A stretch of DNA of 64,000 nt. Source: BOG-908 sp963848205 (GTDB taxonomy: Bacteria > Pseudomonadota > Alphaproteobacteria > Acetobacterales > Acetobacteraceae). The notes below the pieces were generated by a model, which saw only the letters and a program-made list of their open reading frames with translations, was not told where the DNA came from and searched no databases. The translations under genes and the position numbers were made by a program. The stretch is taken from contig CAWKCV010000001.1 in the NCBI GenBank assembly GCA_963848205.1, positions 1 through 64,000 on the forward strand. The letters run 5' to 3'. Positions 42,717 through 52,401 of this stretch are shown piece by piece. Every line of letters starts with the position of its first letter. Positions within the stretch are counted from its first letter, which is position 1.

Positions 42717-43922
42717 CTACGCGTTCATCTCGAGGTTTTTAGCCTCCGGGCCAAACACAACCATTACAAGAATGCAAGTTGCCGCCAATCCGGCTACACT
42801 CATCAAGGGCCACCGGTAATCATGACCAAGCGCATTGGCAAGCGCGGTCTGCAGCGGGAGATTTAAAGCGGCAAAGAAGTTGCCAAGCTGGTAAGTCAAT
42901 CCTGGGAAGGTGGCACGTGCCGTTGGGGGCGACAGTTCGTTTAGATGTGCCGGTATGACGCCCCACGCCCCCTGCACACATAATTGCATTAGGAATCCAC
43001 CTGCCGCAATCCAGGTTGGTTCATTGCTCAGCGCCCAAAGAGGCAATACAGGAATGGATAGCAGGGCCGCGAGGCCAATAGCGCGACGGCGTCCAATGGA
43101 CTGAGACAATGTGCCGAAAATCAGGCCACCAAGGATCGCGCCAAAACTATTGGTCACGACGATAGCTGTTATCGTCTGATCCGCAAGGTGTACTTGCGTT
43201 TGCAGGTAATGCGGATAGATGTCCTGCGTGCCATGACTGAAAAAATTAAAGCACATCATCAGCAACGCTGCATACACTGTCAGCCGCCAATGTGACTTTA
43301 CGACAGTGGCCCATGTGTCGACTGAACCTTTTTGGAATTGAGCAGACCACCCCGGGCTTTCCGGCACAACACTTCGGATGTAGAGAACCAGTAATGCAGG
43401 AACGGCACCGGCCATAAACATGCCACGCCAGCCGAGAACGTCATGGAAGCGGTAGAGAAGGGCGGCAAGAAGGTATCCGCTCGGGTAGCCTGCCTGCAAC
43501 AGGCCGCTCACGGGCCCACGCCAGGAAAGCGGAACGCTTTCCATGGTTAAAGAAGCGCCTACGCCCCACTCACCGCCCATCGCCAAGCCGAACAGGGCTC
43601 GAACGATAAAAAACACGGTCGCATTCGGAGCAAGTCCGGTGCAAAAACCTAGGATGGAGAAACTTAAAATACTGACCATCAGCGCCGGCCGACGCCCAAA
43701 CCGATCGGCTAGCCGGCCAAATAGAAAAGCACCGGCAGCCCTTGTGCCCAACGTAAGTGTGACCGCGTATGTGAGGGTGTGCACGCTGAGACCAAACGCG
43801 CGAGCAACATCGCCAAACACAAAGACCATGATAAAAAAGTCGAAAGCATCAAGCGCCCAACCGAAATAGCAGGCGGCCACAACATGTCGCCAACTGCCGC
43901 TTTGATCCTGCACGACTATCAC
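42717..43922 (-). CDS. MFS transporter (organic-acid type)
   Basis: 401 residues with 12 predicted helices. ACYFGWALDAFDFFIMVFVF is the helix-1 motif of sialate/lactate and aromatic-acid proton symporters. The loop 2-3 motif FGRLADRFGRRPALMVSIL and the helix 5 block ESVPLSWRGPVSGLLQAGYP follow. It is likely a proton-driven importer of a monocarboxylate. Base composition is clearly lower in GC than putA or kdsA and matches the prophage, suggesting it arrived with it or in a separate transfer. No catabolic gene is adjacent. Confidence 0.88.
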   Translation of the reverse strand: MIVVQDQSGSWRHVVAACYFGWALDAFDFFIMVFVFGDVARAFGLSVHTLTYAVTLTLGTRAAGAFLFGRLADRFGRRPALMVSILSFSILGFCTGLAPNATVFFIVRALFGLAMGGEWGVGASLTMESVPLSWRGPVSGLLQAGYPSGYLLAALLYRFHDVLGWRGMFMAGAVPALLVLYIRSVVPESPGWSAQFQKGSVDTWATVVKSHWRLTVYAALLMMCFNFFSHGTQDIYPHYLQTQVHLADQTITAIVVTNSFGAILGGLIFGTLSQSIGRRRAIGLAALLSIPVLPLWALSNEPTWIAAGGFLMQLCVQGAWGVIPAHLNELSPPTARATFPGLTYQLGNFFAALNLPLQTALANALGHDYRWPLMSVAGLAATCILVMVVFGPEAKNLEMNA

Positions 43923-44007
43923 CTCAGACGAACTGAGGCATGGTCTCGCGTTGTTGCTTGGAGGTCAACCGGCGGATCGGGCGCTTGCCGTGCACATCGC
44001 GAATAGC

Positions 44008-44328
44008 CTAGGGCGATACGTTAGCCGACGCTTCATATTCGACCAACGCAGCAACGGCCGCACTTGCAGCGGCTTGGTTCGATGAGCTTGTGGATGCGCT
44101 GAACGCAGCAAGCGCCGCCTGTGCGCTTGCCAATAGACGACTGAGCTCGGCAACAACCGTTGGATTAGCGCCAGGCTTTGCCGCGTATGCAATTTCCAGG
44201 GCGCTGGCTACTTCCAACCCAGCGACCAGGTCCGCGGTCAGCTGCGGTCGGGGCGTATTGGCACAACCCGTAATCATCGCCAGACCCACTACTACAAAAA
44301 CAGACTTTGCGGTAACTTGACGGATCAT
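44008..44328 (-). CDS. Small lipoprotein, distal prophage gene
   Basis: 106 residues from ATG 44328. A lipoprotein signal ends in the lipobox VGLAMITGC at about residue 23. The rest is Ala/Ser-rich helix (LEVASALEIAYAAKPGANPT, LASAQAALAAFSASTSSSNQ). It overlaps the preceding membrane gene by 4 bases. It could be an outer-membrane spanin subunit or surface-exclusion lipoprotein; the sequence does not decide. Confidence 0.6.
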   Translation of the reverse strand: MIRQVTAKSVFVVVGLAMITGCANTPRPQLTADLVAGLEVASALEIAYAAKPGANPTVVAELSRLLASAQAALAAFSASTSSSNQAAASAAVAALVEYEASANVSP

Positions 44329-44567
44329 TTGAGCAAACCCTTTTCTACAATTGTTTTTGTTGAAACCACATCCACTGCCAGCTGCCGCACTTGCATCTGG
44401 GCTCCTGAATTGTCGGGCAAGATAATCGACACAACAGCGCCGGCCAGGACCGGAATCGCTTGATCCCATGTCAGTTGCTTGAGGTAGAGCGCGCAGAACG
44501 CTGCGAATATTGCTGAAAAACCTGCGATTGTTGTCGGCTGGCGCACCCAGACTCGTGCGGCTTCCAT
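44325..44567 (-). CDS. Holin-like small membrane protein
   Basis: 80 residues with two hydrophobic segments (IAGFSAIFAAFCALYLKQL; AIPVLAGAVVSIILP) and a charged tail, the shape of a class II holin. It lies just before the lipoprotein gene, with a 4-base overlap. No endolysin gene is recognised nearby, so the lysis role is inferred from shape and position only. Confidence 0.5.
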   Translation of the reverse strand: MEAARVWVRQPTTIAGFSAIFAAFCALYLKQLTWDQAIPVLAGAVVSIILPDNSGAQMQVRQLAVDVVSTKTIVEKGLLK

Positions 44568-44625
44568 AACGAGGACTCCTATCTAAAAGCTTGTAGCGTC
44601 GCTGAGCTAAGAAATGACGCCAGGA

Positions 44626-46414
44626 CTACTGTGCCGGGAACATTGCAGGATTGATTAAACCGGCGGTGACTGCAGCTTGGTGTAAAACTGCCGATGGATG
44701 AACGCCATCGATACTCGCTGCTCCGAGATCGACCCGCCATTTCCCGGAGCCGGCGCGATCGGCAAAAATACTGTCGTCGTCAATCAACCCTGAGCAGCCA
44801 AGCGCTACTGAATGTTGCCGCAAATAGGCATTGTAGGAGTTCCGGTAGGTCTCTGACGGCGATGCGGTAGGTGACGTTGATCCAAAGCTCAGCTTCGCTC
44901 CGCCCTGAACAGTTGCGGTGACCGGCAGCGAGAGCGTTATATTCATACCTGCGATAGCGCTTACAACACTTCCGGCGGCGATGCCGGAACCCGCGACGGC
45001 CTGACCGACAACGATATTTGCGATACCGGTCATAGATAGTGAGGTGCTGCCTGCACTTGCCGATGCTGTACCTCGTATAGCCCACTGCGACTGTCCAACT
45101 TTGATTTCCGAGCGTCATCCACCCGTCGTTGCTTTGCGTGGTCGGCGGTATCGTAAAACACCACACACGCTTACCTCCGCTCACGTAGCGCAGTGCAATT
45201 TGTGAGATTGCATTCTCAAGCTGGGTGTCTGTCTCGTTGAAAGACAAGAGATCATTCCGCCCATCTTCGAGTAATACGTCTGTGATGCCGCTATCGATCG
45301 ACAACGCATACTGCCCATCCCCGTGCGCCGCGACCGATGCAGCAGTTGTGGAGCCACGAGCGGCTGTTATGAAGCCCACATTGTTTTCCAGGCTCCGCTG
45401 TATATATCCTTGAAATCCCAATGCGTCGGCAGCGTCGCCCGTACCGGCAGCTATGCTGTCGCCAAGGATAAGCACTGCGCCTGGCGCCACTTGTCCGGAA
45501 GGCATACTGACGAGCGCGAGCACATCTACCGGACACCAGTAGCCTCCACCCGTGTTGCTGAGCGTCGACGGGATCAAAGTTTGATCCGATATTGACGTTC
45601 CTCGATTGTCAAACTCACCAGCAAGGCGGCTGCCCGATCCGGGATAGTCCATCAATTGCATTCCGGCCGCAGACATTGTTGCGAAGCTACGGATGTAGAA
45701 CGGCGTGCCAGGTGGCAAAAGGACGCTGGTTGGATCTGATGTGCTTACATCGTGAGCGGGTTCGAGCGAAAACTGCCTCCGCCCACCGAACTTCACGGGC
45801 ACAAATGCCCCACTGAAATTGAACGGCTGGCCCGCTGCGGTCATAGCTACAGTCGGTGTGCTCAAGTTCACTGTTGTCGATGCTGGCGCATTACCGGATC
45901 CAGGAACAAAACTATTTACAACACTCGTAACGAACGTATTAGCCGCAAGCCCACCGCCAGCACTCGTGACGTTCTGCCCCTGGCTAATGCCGCTTGCACC
46001 AAGAGCCGTCGATGAAAAATTGAGGACCGAAGAGCCGGCTCCGACCGAGCCATTTCCGAAAACCTGAAATGTGTTCGCCGTGGGCTGATAAATCGCAGCC
46101 GTTCCCGTCGCAATGAGCGGACGGTCTACTTCGCCTTGCTGTGGCATATCGAAGTCGGCGTATACGAGCTTTATGGCGGTTGTAGTACCATATGAAGGGG
46201 AGATGCAGGCGACTTGGTCCATAACGGCAGTATTGGTGCTGTCGAACCAAGCGCTTGATCCATTGACTCCGCGCCTCGAGCAAATAGGGATCCACACCTG
46301 ACGCCCTGCCAAAGCACGCAGGGATTTTGCAGGCGTGATAACTGCGCCGAAGGACGTGCCCGATGCGAGTAGAGCAGCTATTCCATACAGTGAGGCCAGA
46401 AAATAGAGTCTCAA
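44626..46414 (-). pseudogene. Exported SGNH/GDSL hydrolase of the prophage, one-base frameshift
   Basis: A signal peptide (YFLASLYGIAALLASGTSFG) leads a protein of about 595 residues. SGNH block I is AVLILGDSIAAGTGDAADAL, block III VLLEDGRNDLLSF and block V DGVHPSAVLHQ, giving catalytic Ser and His. Esterases of this kind deacetylate surface polysaccharide. Near 45086-45091 the frame slips: upstream reads NQSWTV, and the continuation QWAIRGTASASAGSTSLS lies one base away. Both halves share a Gly/Ser-rich insertion motif (GISQGQNVTSAGGGLAANTF; GIANIVVGQAVAGSGI). TTG 46414 is preferred for its GGAGG at good spacing; GTG 46429 is possible. Confidence 0.72.
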
Positions 46415-46416
46415 TG

Positions 46417-47052
46417 TCACCCCTCCCACGCTGAAAACAAAACACTCATCGGAGCATACACACTGATCGCACCACGGTTTACGAACGTGCCGCTCTCATA
46501 GAATGTTCCGGGTCCAAAATATGCGCAGTCCGCACCGTTCGGCGCTGCGAGACCGCCAACAACATTCACCCAAACACCTGTGTTCTGGGGAACCTGGAAT
46601 GACAAATAGTGCCGACCAGGATTAGCGGAGAAGACAAGAAGACTTGAGCTTCCGGGAAGTGAAATGGTGTGTGAAGTAAGTTGACCTCCTGCCGGCAGCG
46701 CGGACACGCCGCCGCTAGTCGCCGACCACAAAGCCTTCAACACCGCGATTACCGATCCGTTTCCTCCATTGAAGTTGCTATCAGCCGTGGTTCCGAGGGC
46801 TTGCGATGTCGCTTGCTCCGCGCCGATCTGTTGTTGCTGGTAAGCGGACGATGATCCACCAGCCGGTGCGGAGACTACGAGCGGGTTGCCCGCAATGCCG
46901 CAAGGTGTTGCTGCACCATTGCTTGTCACACAATGTAGAGCCATGGCCGGCGCACGATTCGTGCCGTCCGGCAAAACGAATGAATTGCCACCGGCCCAAG
47001 CAAACGAGGTGCCCAACAAGGAAAGTCCGACGCCAGCTAGAAGTAATCTCAT
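46417..47052 (-). CDS. Exported protein of the prophage distal region
   Basis: 211 residues with a Sec signal peptide (MRLLLAGVGLSLLGTSFAWA). The mature part is Gly/Ser/Ala-rich: PLVVSAPAGGSSSAYQQQQI at about 60 and a C-terminal beta-rich domain (TSHTISLPGSSSLLVFSANP, YFGPGTFYESGTFVNRGAIS). No family recognised. An export signal on a gene inside a tail-fibre region is unusual, as virion proteins are normally assembled in the cytoplasm. Probably an envelope-located or surface-modifying product. Confidence 0.6.
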   Translation of the reverse strand: MRLLLAGVGLSLLGTSFAWAGGNSFVLPDGTNRAPAMALHCVTSNGAATPCGIAGNPLVVSAPAGGSSSAYQQQQIGAEQATSQALGTTADSNFNGGNGSVIAVLKALWSATSGGVSALPAGGQLTSHTISLPGSSSLLVFSANPGRHYLSFQVPQNTGVWVNVVGGLAAPNGADCAYFGPGTFYESGTFVNRGAISVYAPMSVLFSAWEG

Positions 47053-47091
47053 CGACAAGCCTCTTGTCTTTATGGTTCAAAGTTTCAACAT

Positions 47092-47517
47092 TTAATGTTT
47101 TGTGAAAGTTGCGTTGACTATCCAACCGTAAACCGGCTCGGCAAGCCACAAAGCTGCACTACCAATCAGTCCTGCGCCGAAAACGAGACCTGCAGCCCGC
47201 GCTTTCAGACTAAGAATTTCCGCGACCGGCCGTCGCAACGCCTCGATCGCGCCCACCATGTCGTCGCTTAGCCGAGCGTTGGCAGTGGCACTTGCTCGCA
47301 ATGCTTCCATCTCATGTTGAACAATGAAGACTATACACTCAAATTTTTCTTCCAGATCGCGTTGGTCATGTTTGAGCGACGCGATGTCACCTCTGACAAT
47401 ATCGTGCAGTTGCTCCGCTTGCGCTTGCCGCAAATCGATCGTGTCTCGAAGCGCTCTTACACCGGTCAAAACCTCACCCATTTGTTGAAAGAGCAAGTGC
47501 ATTTCAGTTTGTGCCAT
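47092..47517 (-). CDS. Coiled-coil protein with C-terminal membrane anchor
   Basis: 141 residues. A long coiled coil (GEVLTGVRALRDTIDLRQAQ, DIASLKHDQRDLEEKFECIV) is followed by a membrane segment near the end (ARAAGLVFGAGLIGSAALWL) and a short tail. The shape resembles XhlA-type or DUF1515-like phage proteins that assist holins. It lies between the fibre gene and the exported-protein gene. Role inferred from shape. Confidence 0.6.
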   Translation of the reverse strand: MAQTEMHLLFQQMGEVLTGVRALRDTIDLRQAQAEQLHDIVRGDIASLKHDQRDLEEKFECIVFIVQHEMEALRASATANARLSDDMVGAIEALRRPVAEILSLKARAAGLVFGAGLIGSAALWLAEPVYGWIVNATFTKH

Positions 47518-47547
47518 GTCTCCTCCAGCTAAGTGGCTCGGTATTCG

Positions 47548-49818
47548 TCAAGCGACGCTTAACACACCATTGTTGTTCCACAGTTGGGCTGATCCGACTG
47601 CCGGTTTAGTGGTGGGCAAGTTAGGCGCGAAAAGGCCGCTACTCGGAGACAACCAGAGCGCACCCTTTGGTTGTAGCCCAAGCCCGCCAGTATTCGTTCC
47701 GATGAGAGTAAGATTTCCTGCCGTTGCATTCTGCACCACAAGCCAGTTAGTTGCTCCAAAGGAGTTTAGCAAACTCATCAGGTTACCGCTTCCGGAACTT
47801 CCTCCAGCCGCATTGATAAACAGGCTACCTCCCTTTGTTTGAATGGTTCCATTGACTTGGCCGTCACTTCCATCAAAGCACAGCGTCGGCGGATTTGATG
47901 CCGTCGCTGGTTGAGCCCGAACAAAGTTTGCAGCATTTGATACGTTGTTTATCCGGAACAGACTATTTCCCGTAGCGTTAGAAAACACATGGTCCTGCGT
48001 GCGCCCGATGCCAGCGGGACTGCTCGCTGTAGCTGGCGTGATGAACGAAATGTTGTTCCCCGCCTGCACATTCGAGTTGTCGATAATCGCGGTTGCTAGG
48101 GGCACATTGCCTAGATGTAGGCCGTAAGTTGTTAGACCGACCGTACCATTGCTTCCGTTAATCTGCAGCACCGTAGCCATGTCTTCGAAATGGCATCCGT
48201 CGATAATGTTGCTTGACGAATTAAACGTGCTGGTGAAGCTGAATGCAACGTCAGCGACATTCCCGCCAGATGGACCGCCCACGAAATTACATCCGCTGAC
48301 ATGGAAGTTTGACACATTCGTCAAGTCGAAAAGCGTCCGGGACGCATTAGGACCGCCATCCCGTGTTATATCAAGCCCTGCAACAAATCCGTCGGTGACA
48401 GCAGAAAGTTGCACAAATCCTAAATTGACATTCACCTCGCCGTGCGACACCCATAATCCGAGCAACATTGGCCGGGTTGCTCCATAACCAGGCCACTTCG
48501 TTTCGTCGCTTTGAACTACAAGATAATCAGTCCCGACAACGAGTGGATTGCTAATGTAAATACCTTCACAGTAACCCGTCTGCAACACGACTGCATGGCC
48601 GTAGTAAGCTTGAACGCCATGAAGACGCGTATCAAACGACTGGTTGATCTCTATCATGGCCGAGCTCGTCGAGCCCGCAGCGGCCGGCGGTCCGAACCAG
48701 GATACGTTCAAAAGCTGTGAGCTCCAACAACCGTTCAACACTATTCCCCGAAGGAAAGTCTGTGGAAAGGGCGCTACGCCGTTTGCTCCGTTTGGGTATC
48801 CAAAGAATTCCACATCTGATACCGCAGCCGTAATATAGCCAACCGAACTTGTTTGCGGGTAGGTAATCCTCACGCCCGCTGCCGTTTGACCTGCTGGGCT
48901 TTCAGCAAGTAGGCTAAACCCTCGCAGAGACACTTTGTTGAGCACACTTCCAGGCGTAATATCGAAGCCAATGCCTGTATGTTGTAGATGAATACGTGTT
49001 AGGCCCCGGCCTGCTCCATGTATTGCAATAACCTTTCCTGACGCGATTACTGAGTTTTGAAGCCAGTAATCGCCCGCGGGCACGAACAGCTCCCCGCCGA
49101 TTCCAGGAAGCTGCGCGATGGCAGCATTGAAAGCCGGCGTGCAGTCAGGTCCTCCCTGCACTGCACCGAAATCAAGTACATTGAAGCGGTCCAGCGCACG
49201 CCGCGCCAGGCTGCGTGGCTGACCACCCGGTGCAGCCAAAACAGTAGCTAAACTAGCGTCACTTACCACTGGAGCAGTCATCTGCCCGGCGCCATTCAAA
49301 GGCGCAAACCCGCCGGGGGGAATTTTTGCTCCTAAAAGCGCTATGCTGGCTTCTGCGGATGAGACATTTTGGTTCAGCGTAGCTAGAGTGCTCAATACGA
49401 TCGGATCCGTTGAAGAGGCAATCACCCCGTCCGTGGTGATCGCGACATTTGCTCCCTCGCTGAATAACGTCCTAAGTGCCGTCGCTGGTAAACGCGTTGG
49501 AGCTGCATTGGAATTGATAATTATTTCGTCGCCAGGCGCCAACGCGGATTTCGATACAAACGTATTGTGATCGGTTCCATTCGCGATCAAAGATGCGTTT
49601 TGTATACCCATCCCCAATCCGACGGTTAGCGCTTCAGGTCCGCCCGGGCCGAGCGACGCCCTCCCCATGATGGTTTGGCTCGGAAGCTCGATAATGGGCT
49701 GAGTGCCACTTAAAAGTTCGCCTATTGAGACCGCACGCGTAACGCCGTTTTGACTCAGAGGAAGCTCGTCTTGAACACTCGTCGCAGTGGCATTTGGAAG
49801 TTGCGGAATAGACGGCAC
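47548..49818 (-). CDS. Tail fibre/spike with right-handed beta-helix (pectate-lyase-like)
   Basis: 756 residues from GTG 49818. Residues 1-220 are a fibre-like attachment part (ATSVQDELPLSQNGVTRAVS). At about 225, FNVLDFGAVQGGPDCTPAFN then AAIAQLPGIGGELFVPAGDY opens a pectate-lyase-superfamily beta-helix that runs to about 600, with many turns rich in Asn, Gly and Val. The last 80 residues are a small beta-rich end (SLFINAAGGSSGSGNLMSLL). Such spikes bind and often cleave surface polysaccharide of the host. It is the largest gene of the prophage part seen. Confidence 0.8.
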   Translation of the reverse strand: MPSIPQLPNATATSVQDELPLSQNGVTRAVSIGELLSGTQPIIELPSQTIMGRASLGPGGPEALTVGLGMGIQNASLIANGTDHNTFVSKSALAPGDEIIINSNAAPTRLPATALRTLFSEGANVAITTDGVIASSTDPIVLSTLATLNQNVSSAEASIALLGAKIPPGGFAPLNGAGQMTAPVVSDASLATVLAAPGGQPRSLARRALDRFNVLDFGAVQGGPDCTPAFNAAIAQLPGIGGELFVPAGDYWLQNSVIASGKVIAIHGAGRGLTRIHLQHTGIGFDITPGSVLNKVSLRGFSLLAESPAGQTAAGVRITYPQTSSVGYITAAVSDVEFFGYPNGANGVAPFPQTFLRGIVLNGCWSSQLLNVSWFGPPAAAGSTSSAMIEINQSFDTRLHGVQAYYGHAVVLQTGYCEGIYISNPLVVGTDYLVVQSDETKWPGYGATRPMLLGLWVSHGEVNVNLGFVQLSAVTDGFVAGLDITRDGGPNASRTLFDLTNVSNFHVSGCNFVGGPSGGNVADVAFSFTSTFNSSSNIIDGCHFEDMATVLQINGSNGTVGLTTYGLHLGNVPLATAIIDNSNVQAGNNISFITPATASSPAGIGRTQDHVFSNATGNSLFRINNVSNAANFVRAQPATASNPPTLCFDGSDGQVNGTIQTKGGSLFINAAGGSSGSGNLMSLLNSFGATNWLVVQNATAGNLTLIGTNTGGLGLQPKGALWLSPSSGLFAPNLPTTKPAVGSAQLWNNNGVLSVA

Positions 49819-49893
49819 AGATAATCTCCTCGGTGCACCGTTCGCTTTGGAACAGCAACCGTTCTAAAAGTCGTCTGAATCGTTAATATAAGA

Positions 49894-50376
49894 TCAGGTA
49901 ATTGTAAGTGGATTACCCAATTGATCAATCAACGGCGCCCCAGTTTGGTCCGTGATGTCGACGCCAAAAGGCGAAGGTGTCGAAAGTGTCAATACTGACA
50001 GACCGATCGTTCGAGCGATAACCCGTCCGCTGTTAGTTCCGGCCACTACGGTGACCGCGTAAGTAGATCCAGTGGTGCCGGAGCTCAGCCAGAGTATGGC
50101 AAGCGTGCCCTCCGCCTGGGACCGCGTAAGTAGTAAGTCACCGGGGTTCGAAGGCGAGATTGCGACATCCAGCGTCGCAATGCCATCTCCGCAGTCACCC
50201 GCCAAAACTCGACTGAAATCGACAGAGTAGTCTAGTGTGTCCGAGGGATCTTTGACAGGCCAAGTAAGCGGGTCAGGAATAGTCTGCCATGTCCCCCTTG
50301 GAAACGGGCCCCCTCCATCTACGACGACGACGCGCGCCGTACTTGGTTGAAAGGCATACTGCGCTGGCGTGGCCAT
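49894..50376 (-). CDS. Phage fibre-tail adaptor-like protein
   Basis: 160 residues: DPLTWPVKDPSDTLDYSVDF then SRVLAGDCGDGIATLDVAIS, and GTLAILWLSSGTTGSTYAVT, a beta-sandwich pattern seen in proteins annotated as fibre-tail adaptors that link the baseplate to the receptor fibre. GGAGACGCGGCG precedes ATG 50376. Family call from pattern memory; moderate certainty. Confidence 0.6.
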   Translation of the reverse strand: MATPAQYAFQPSTARVVVVDGGGPFPRGTWQTIPDPLTWPVKDPSDTLDYSVDFSRVLAGDCGDGIATLDVAISPSNPGDLLLTRSQAEGTLAILWLSSGTTGSTYAVTVVAGTNSGRVIARTIGLSVLTLSTPSPFGVDITDQTGAPLIDQLGNPLTIT

Positions 50377-50450
50377 CGCCGCGTCTCCCTTTAGTAAATG
50401 GTCCGACTGCTCGGTCGTATGTTTGTCTTAGTTTGCAGACGTCGCTCGCA

Positions 50451-51698
50451 TCACCATTCCACGAGGACAAGCCCCGCGCCGCCCTGGCCACCAACTCCTG
50501 CCCCAATGCCGCCTGAGCCACCGCAGCCAGGCCCTGTGCCATTCCGCCCAATGACGGCATTTCCAGTCGTCCCGATCATGGGGAGCGCTCCTTGGCTGCC
50601 ATATGATCCGCCTCCAGCGCCACTCAGCCAACTTGAACCGACACTTACGCCGTCGCTTCCGCCGCTCCCTGGCACTGTCAAGCCCGAACCCGCGCCGCTT
50701 CCTCCCACCGACGCACCAGCCCCCCCAACACCCGAGGCGCCAGGCGCACCCGCGATGCCTCCACTCGCCGACGCGATGCTTCCGAAGCTAGTAACCTCCC
50801 CAGTGTTCGACGGACCAATGCCGCCATTTCCAACGACAACAGAGAATGCCTGCCCTGGAACGACAGCATAGTAACCTTCACTATACCCCCCACCAGAACC
50901 ACCACCTCCCGCACCGCCAAAGCCATTGCCACCAGCCCCACCGCCGCCCCACATCTTCACACGTATTAGGCTCACGCCTGAAGGCACGATCCACGTGCCC
51001 TGCGTTGTTGGCTTATAAACGACAAGATTTTGCGTGCCCGGCGTAAGTTGGGGCATTTTCCAATTGAGAAATGGGGCGTTCGGCAAAACACTGATGTTGC
51101 TACCGGTAATTGTAGTTTGACCATATGCAACGGCAACGACATACAGTCCAACCCACCCAGCGTCGATTGCAGGGACACTTTGGCTTCCAGCCGCAACCGC
51201 CGGTCCGGGTTTCAAAGCAAGTTGGACAGTCTGCCGCCTTTGCGTCGCCTGCAGCCCGCCACCATTGTCCGGCCCGCTAAATGGTTGGGCGGGGTTCGCT
51301 GCATTGTAATACGGAAGCACTGTATCAGCAGTGTCTTGCTCAAGTAAAGATGCCTGAACGAGGTAGTTTGTGACTTGCCCGGGTGAAGTCGGCGAAGTGA
51401 GTGCGAAAGTTGTAGGGCTAGTATTGATGCCGATTCTCATGAGCGTGTTCGCAGGCAATGCGGGCAGCGATCCGTAAGGGGTCGAGTCGATGACACCAAG
51501 CTGTGTAATGCTGCCCCCATTCACCGAGATGGACATTGACGCCGGACTCGTCGGTACACAAGCTAAACCGTCAACAACCGTAGTTGTGCCGAGAATGGTT
51601 TGAGCCAGATAACCTAATGCAACCATTGCGTTTCGTTGCGCGCCGAGCAGATCTGTGTCGAGCGGGATGCTTCCCGGATATACAATTTGCCTGTCCAT
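50451..51698 (-). CDS. Glycine-rich tail fibre protein
   Basis: 415 residues from ATG 51698. The N-terminal 240 residues are a conserved baseplate-fibre region (MDRQIVYPGSIPLDTDLLGA, AMVALGYLAQTILGTTTVVD). From about 245, WIVPSGVSLIRVKMWGGGGA starts a glycine-rich domain, more than one third Gly, ending GGQGGAGLVLVEW. The Gly-rich motif is shared with adhesion tips of many phage fibres and probably forms a polyglycine-II-type receptor-binding tip. Confidence 0.75.
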   Translation of the reverse strand: MDRQIVYPGSIPLDTDLLGAQRNAMVALGYLAQTILGTTTVVDGLACVPTSPASMSISVNGGSITQLGVIDSTPYGSLPALPANTLMRIGINTSPTTFALTSPTSPGQVTNYLVQASLLEQDTADTVLPYYNAANPAQPFSGPDNGGGLQATQRRQTVQLALKPGPAVAAGSQSVPAIDAGWVGLYVVAVAYGQTTITGSNISVLPNAPFLNWKMPQLTPGTQNLVVYKPTTQGTWIVPSGVSLIRVKMWGGGGAGGNGFGGAGGGGSGGGYSEGYYAVVPGQAFSVVVGNGGIGPSNTGEVTSFGSIASASGGIAGAPGASGVGGAGASVGGSGAGSGLTVPGSGGSDGVSVGSSWLSGAGGGSYGSQGALPMIGTTGNAVIGRNGTGPGCGGSGGIGAGVGGQGGAGLVLVEW

Positions 51699-51759
51699 AG
51701 TAGTAAGTCCTAACAATAATCGCGCACGACAAACTTGCTGGCATTTTTGACGGGCGCAG

Positions 51760-52401
51760 CTAGTTTTCGATTTTCATCCACAAGTGATAAGTGAGCGGAA
51801 GCACGCTAGCTGCCATTGCGTATATCTCGGCGTCCGTCACATGAGGAACGGCCATAGATAGATTGCCCAATACGGAGAGGCCGCCGGTTCCATAGCCGGC
51901 CAGCAAGGCAATGCCGCCGCCTTGAGGTCGCCGCACTGTCACAAAACTCTGGAATGGCAGATTGAGGCAGCCCCAACCACCGCCTGTGCAGTATCCTACA
52001 CCGCCAACACTGTAACCGCCCGTATCTGCTGGCCGAGTTGGCTCAAAGATCGTGACTGGTTGGCCCGTCAACGCCTCCAGAGCTGTCGCCACAGAAGCTC
52101 TCGTACCCTTGCCTCGCAAAACTGCTGCTTTAAGACGGGACTTGAAAGCAGGGTCCGTTTCATTCAGTTTTCTTGGATAAGTAGCTCCAAAGAAGTCATT
52201 GCTGACGAGGTCTATGAAGTAACTGGTTGCTGTGGCTATCCGCGTCTGCGCTCTTACAACTTGAATAAGATCGAAGATGGCGGACCAGGCGGAACCGAAG
52301 CCCGCTAGCACGGCATCGAGAGTTGGTGCTTCGTCGGCGAACCATCTATTTGGTAGGACTTGGCGTTGACGAGATACAAAATCGGCGATATCGCCCAACA
52401 T
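51760..52401 (-). CDS. Baseplate tail protein I-like (gpI/Mu gp48 type)
   Basis: 213 residues, placed directly after gpJ with a TGATG overlap, the standard J-I order. PNRWFADEAPTLDAVLAGFG then RIATATSYFIDLVSNDFFGA, and PAFKSRLKAAVLRGKGTRAS with VATALEALTG, fit the family of baseplate wedge-tip proteins. They attach the fibres. The C-terminus has a Gly-rich GGVGYCTGGGWGC insertion. Confidence 0.7.
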   Translation of the reverse strand: MLGDIADFVSRQRQVLPNRWFADEAPTLDAVLAGFGSAWSAIFDLIQVVRAQTRIATATSYFIDLVSNDFFGATYPRKLNETDPAFKSRLKAAVLRGKGTRASVATALEALTGQPVTIFEPTRPADTGGYSVGGVGYCTGGGWGCLNLPFQSFVTVRRPQGGGIALLAGYGTGGLSVLGNLSMAVPHVTDAEIYAMAASVLPLTYHLWMKIEN

